In this document: piece after piece, positions 62,288 to 64,000 of the stretch
Position numbering within the stretch: the stretch's first letter is position 1
How the letters are laid out: every line of letters begins with the position of its first letter
From: Acidovorax sp. DW039
GTDB lineage: Bacteria; Pseudomonadota; Gammaproteobacteria; Burkholderiales; Burkholderiaceae_C
DNA length: 64,000 nucleotides
Direction: 5' to 3'
Assembly: GCF_037101375.1 (NCBI RefSeq)
Contig: NZ_AP029019.1
Coordinates: 4,517,001-4,581,000, forward strand
Translations under genes and position numbers: made by a program
Notes under the pieces: generated by a model
The model's database searches: none
What the model saw: only the letters and a program-made list of their open reading frames with translations
What the model was told of the DNA's origin: nothing

Positions 62288-63307
62288 TCAACCCAGCCAT
62301 CCCTTGATGCGGCGGGACAGGGCCTCCGTGCTGATGCCGTAGCGGTCGTGCAGGGTGGGCAGAGCCCCCGCATCCAGAAACGCGTCGGGCAGGCCCGCCA
62401 GGCGAAAGCGCTGGGGAGCCACGCCGTTTTGCAGCAAGGCGCTGGCTACGGCCTCGCCCAGCCCGCCGATGACGGAGTGGTTCTCTGCCACCACCACCAG
62501 GCGCGGCTTGCGCTGCACTTCGGCCAGGATGGTGGCGGTATCCAGCGGCTTGATGGTGGGGCAGTGCAGCACGGCAGCGCCCACGTTGTCGGCCTGCAGG
62601 GCACGCGCAGCCTCCAGTGCGCGCATGGTCATGAAGCCGCTGGAGATGATCAGCACATCGTTGCCATCCACCAGCCGCTTGGCCTTGCCCAGCTCAAACC
62701 GGTAGCCCTCGATTTCGTCCAGCACCAGCGGCACATTGCCGCGCAGCAGGCGCATGTAGACCGGGCCGGAGTGGTCTGCAATCTGGGGCACCGCCTGCTC
62801 AATGTCCAGCGCATCGCAGGGGTCCACGATGGTGAGGCCGGGCACGCCGCGCATCATGGCTAGGTCTTCCGTGGCCTGGTGGCTGGGGCCGTAACCGGTG
62901 GTCAGGCCGGGCAGCGCGCAGCAGATCTTGACGTTGAGGTTTTCCTCGGCAATCACCTGATGGATGAAGTCGTAGGCGCGACGCGTGCCGAACACGGCGT
63001 AGGTGGTGGCAAACGGGATCAGCCCCTCTTTGGCCATGCCGCCTGCAGCGCCCATCAGCAGCTGCTCGGCCATGCCCATCTGGTAGAAGCGCTCGGGGTG
63101 GGCCTGCGCAAACAGGTGCAGGTCGGTGTACTTGGCCAGGTCAGCGGTCATGCCCACGATCTCGGGACGGTTCGCGGCCAGCTCCACCAGGGCCTTGCCA
63201 AAGGGAGCGGCTTTCACGCGCTGGCCCTCGCCCGCAATCGAGGCGATCATGGCCGAGGTGGTCAGGCGTGGCTTTTTCTCGGCCACAGGATTGGCGATGG
63301 CGTTCAT
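62288..63307 (-). CDS. Transketolase-like C-terminal subunit
   Basis: 339 aa from ATG 63307. It is the pyrimidine-binding and C-terminal half of a split transketolase: FYQMGMAEQLLMGAAGGMAK (catalytic Glu region), FATTYAVFGTRRAYDFIHQV, GLTTGYGPSHQATEDLAMMR and MRLLRGNVPLVLD. Split pairs are used in sugar-alcohol catabolism, sulfosugar routes or secondary metabolism rather than the core pentose pathway. It overlaps the N-terminal subunit gene by 4 bases (ATGA). The full-length tkt is at 10773-12827. Confidence 0.9.
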   Translation of the reverse strand: MNAIANPVAEKKPRLTTSAMIASIAGEGQRVKAAPFGKALVELAANRPEIVGMTADLAKYTDLHLFAQAHPERFYQMGMAEQLLMGAAGGMAKEGLIPFATTYAVFGTRRAYDFIHQVIAEENLNVKICCALPGLTTGYGPSHQATEDLAMMRGVPGLTIVDPCDALDIEQAVPQIADHSGPVYMRLLRGNVPLVLDEIEGYRFELGKAKRLVDGNDVLIISSGFMTMRALEAARALQADNVGAAVLHCPTIKPLDTATILAEVQRKPRLVVVAENHSVIGGLGEAVASALLQNGVAPQRFRLAGLPDAFLDAGALPTLHDRYGISTEALSRRIKGWLG

Positions 63308-64000
63308 GCGGCAGCTCCTTCGGGGGCGGTCTGGTCCAAGATGGCGAGGGCCTGCTGCCACTCGGGCGGGTCCACGCGGATGAAGTGGTTCTTGTCGCGC
63401 GTTTCCAGGAAAGGCACGCCCTTGCCCATCAGCGTGTCGAACAGGATCACGCGGGGTTTGGGTTCCTTCAGCGCACGCGCGGCGTCAAAGGCCGCCAGCA
63501 CCGCGGGCAGGTCGTTGCCGTTGACGCGCTGCACATGCCAGCCAAAGGCGGTCCACTTGTCGGCCAGTGGCTCAAAGCCCAGCACCTTGCTGGAAGGGCC
63601 ATCGGCCTGCTGGTTGTTGATGTCCACCAGGCAGATCAGGTTGTCCAGCCGGTGGTGGGCTGCAGCCATGGCGGCCTCCCAGGTGGAGCCCTCGTCCAGC
63701 TCGCCATCGCTCATGCTGTTGTAGACAAAGGCAGGGTTCTTTTTCTGCTTGAGCCCCAGCGCCATGCCCACGCCAATCACCAGCCCCTGGCCCAGCGATC
63801 CGCCAGAAATCTCCATGCCCGGCGTGTACGTGGCCATGCCCGACATGGGCAGGCGGCTGTCGTCGCTGCCATAGGTTTCGAGCTCGTCCTGCGGAATCAC
63901 GCCCGCTTCGATCAGCGCCGCGTAGTGCGCAATGGCGTAGTGGCCGTGCGAGAGCAGGAACCGGTCGCGGCCCTCCCATTCGGGCTCTTGAGGCCGGAGG
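63304..64000 (-). CDS. Transketolase-like N-terminal subunit (cut by window edge)
   Basis: The frame is open from 64000 to the stop at 63304 (about 231 residues). It encodes the C-terminal part of the ThDP-binding half: DRFLLSHGHYAIAHYAALIE, SLGQGLVIGVGMALGLK, the ThDP motif MSDGELDEGSTWEAAM and LICLVDINNQQADG. The start lies beyond the window. It forms one enzyme with the next gene. Confidence 0.9.
   Translation of the reverse strand, partial: LRPQEPEWEGRDRFLLSHGHYAIAHYAALIEAGVIPQDELETYGSDDSRLPMSGMATYTPGMEISGGSLGQGLVIGVGMALGLKQKKNPAFVYNSMSDGELDEGSTWEAAMAAAHHRLDNLICLVDINNQQADGPSSKVLGFEPLADKWTAFGWHVQRVNGNDLPAVLAAFDAARALKEPKPRVILFDTLMGKGVPFLETRDKNHFIRVDPPEWQQALAILDQTAPEGAAA

Overview
The window is high-GC, densely packed chromosomal DNA. 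Gene content and intergenic repeats point to a betaproteobacterium of the family Comamonadaceae, most likely Acidovorax or a close relative. I infer this from the protocatechuate 4,5-cleavage (pmd/lig) cluster in Comamonas-like order, the several Bug-type solute-binding proteins, and the short palindromic repeats I associate with this family. No rRNA, tRNA or CRISPR array was seen.

Region 1 (1-19.0 kb) is mostly core metabolism: a pntA fragment, fructose-bisphosphate aldolase, a two-component system facing two PAP2 phosphatases, pyruvate kinase, aminopeptidase P, a speD-murU pair, transketolase and GAPDH. It continues with an orphan quinoprotein-dehydrogenase membrane anchor, an MscS channel, a 166-bp inverted-repeat element, an aldo/keto reductase and a PhzS-like flavin monooxygenase.

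Region 2 (19.1-36.2 kb) is an aromatic-acid catabolic island. A long minus-strand unit encodes a ModA-like protein, LigJ, the PmdK transporter, LigK, three Bug proteins, LigI, LigA, LigB and LigC. A LysR regulator faces it. Further right are an AEC transporter, a fourth Bug protein, a GntR regulator and the divergent vanAB genes. Together these turn vanillate into protocatechuate and then pyruvate plus oxaloacetate. No LigU-type tautomerase is present.

Region 3 (36.2-38.0 kb) has lower GC. It holds a probable single integron-type cassette, with an attC-like site and a protein carrying a possible HEPN RNase motif, plus a small secreted protein.

Region 4 (38.1-45.9 kb) is a heme d1 biosynthesis operon (nirC-F-DL-G-H-J-N) with nirE divergent to it, but without nirS.

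Region 5 (46-64 kb) is mixed. It contains a second LigA/LigB-type dioxygenase with its own LysR regulator, and a radical-SAM/DUF4130 DNA-repair pair preceded by a LexA-type box. The rest is SlyD, pirin, a chemoreceptor, an SDR, a DUF1439 protein, 3-methyladenine-DNA glycosylase, a DTW-domain tRNA enzyme, a methyltransferase, a VOC protein and a split transketolase cut by the window edge. At least three families of short palindromic repeats are scattered between genes; one copy lies in frame inside murU.
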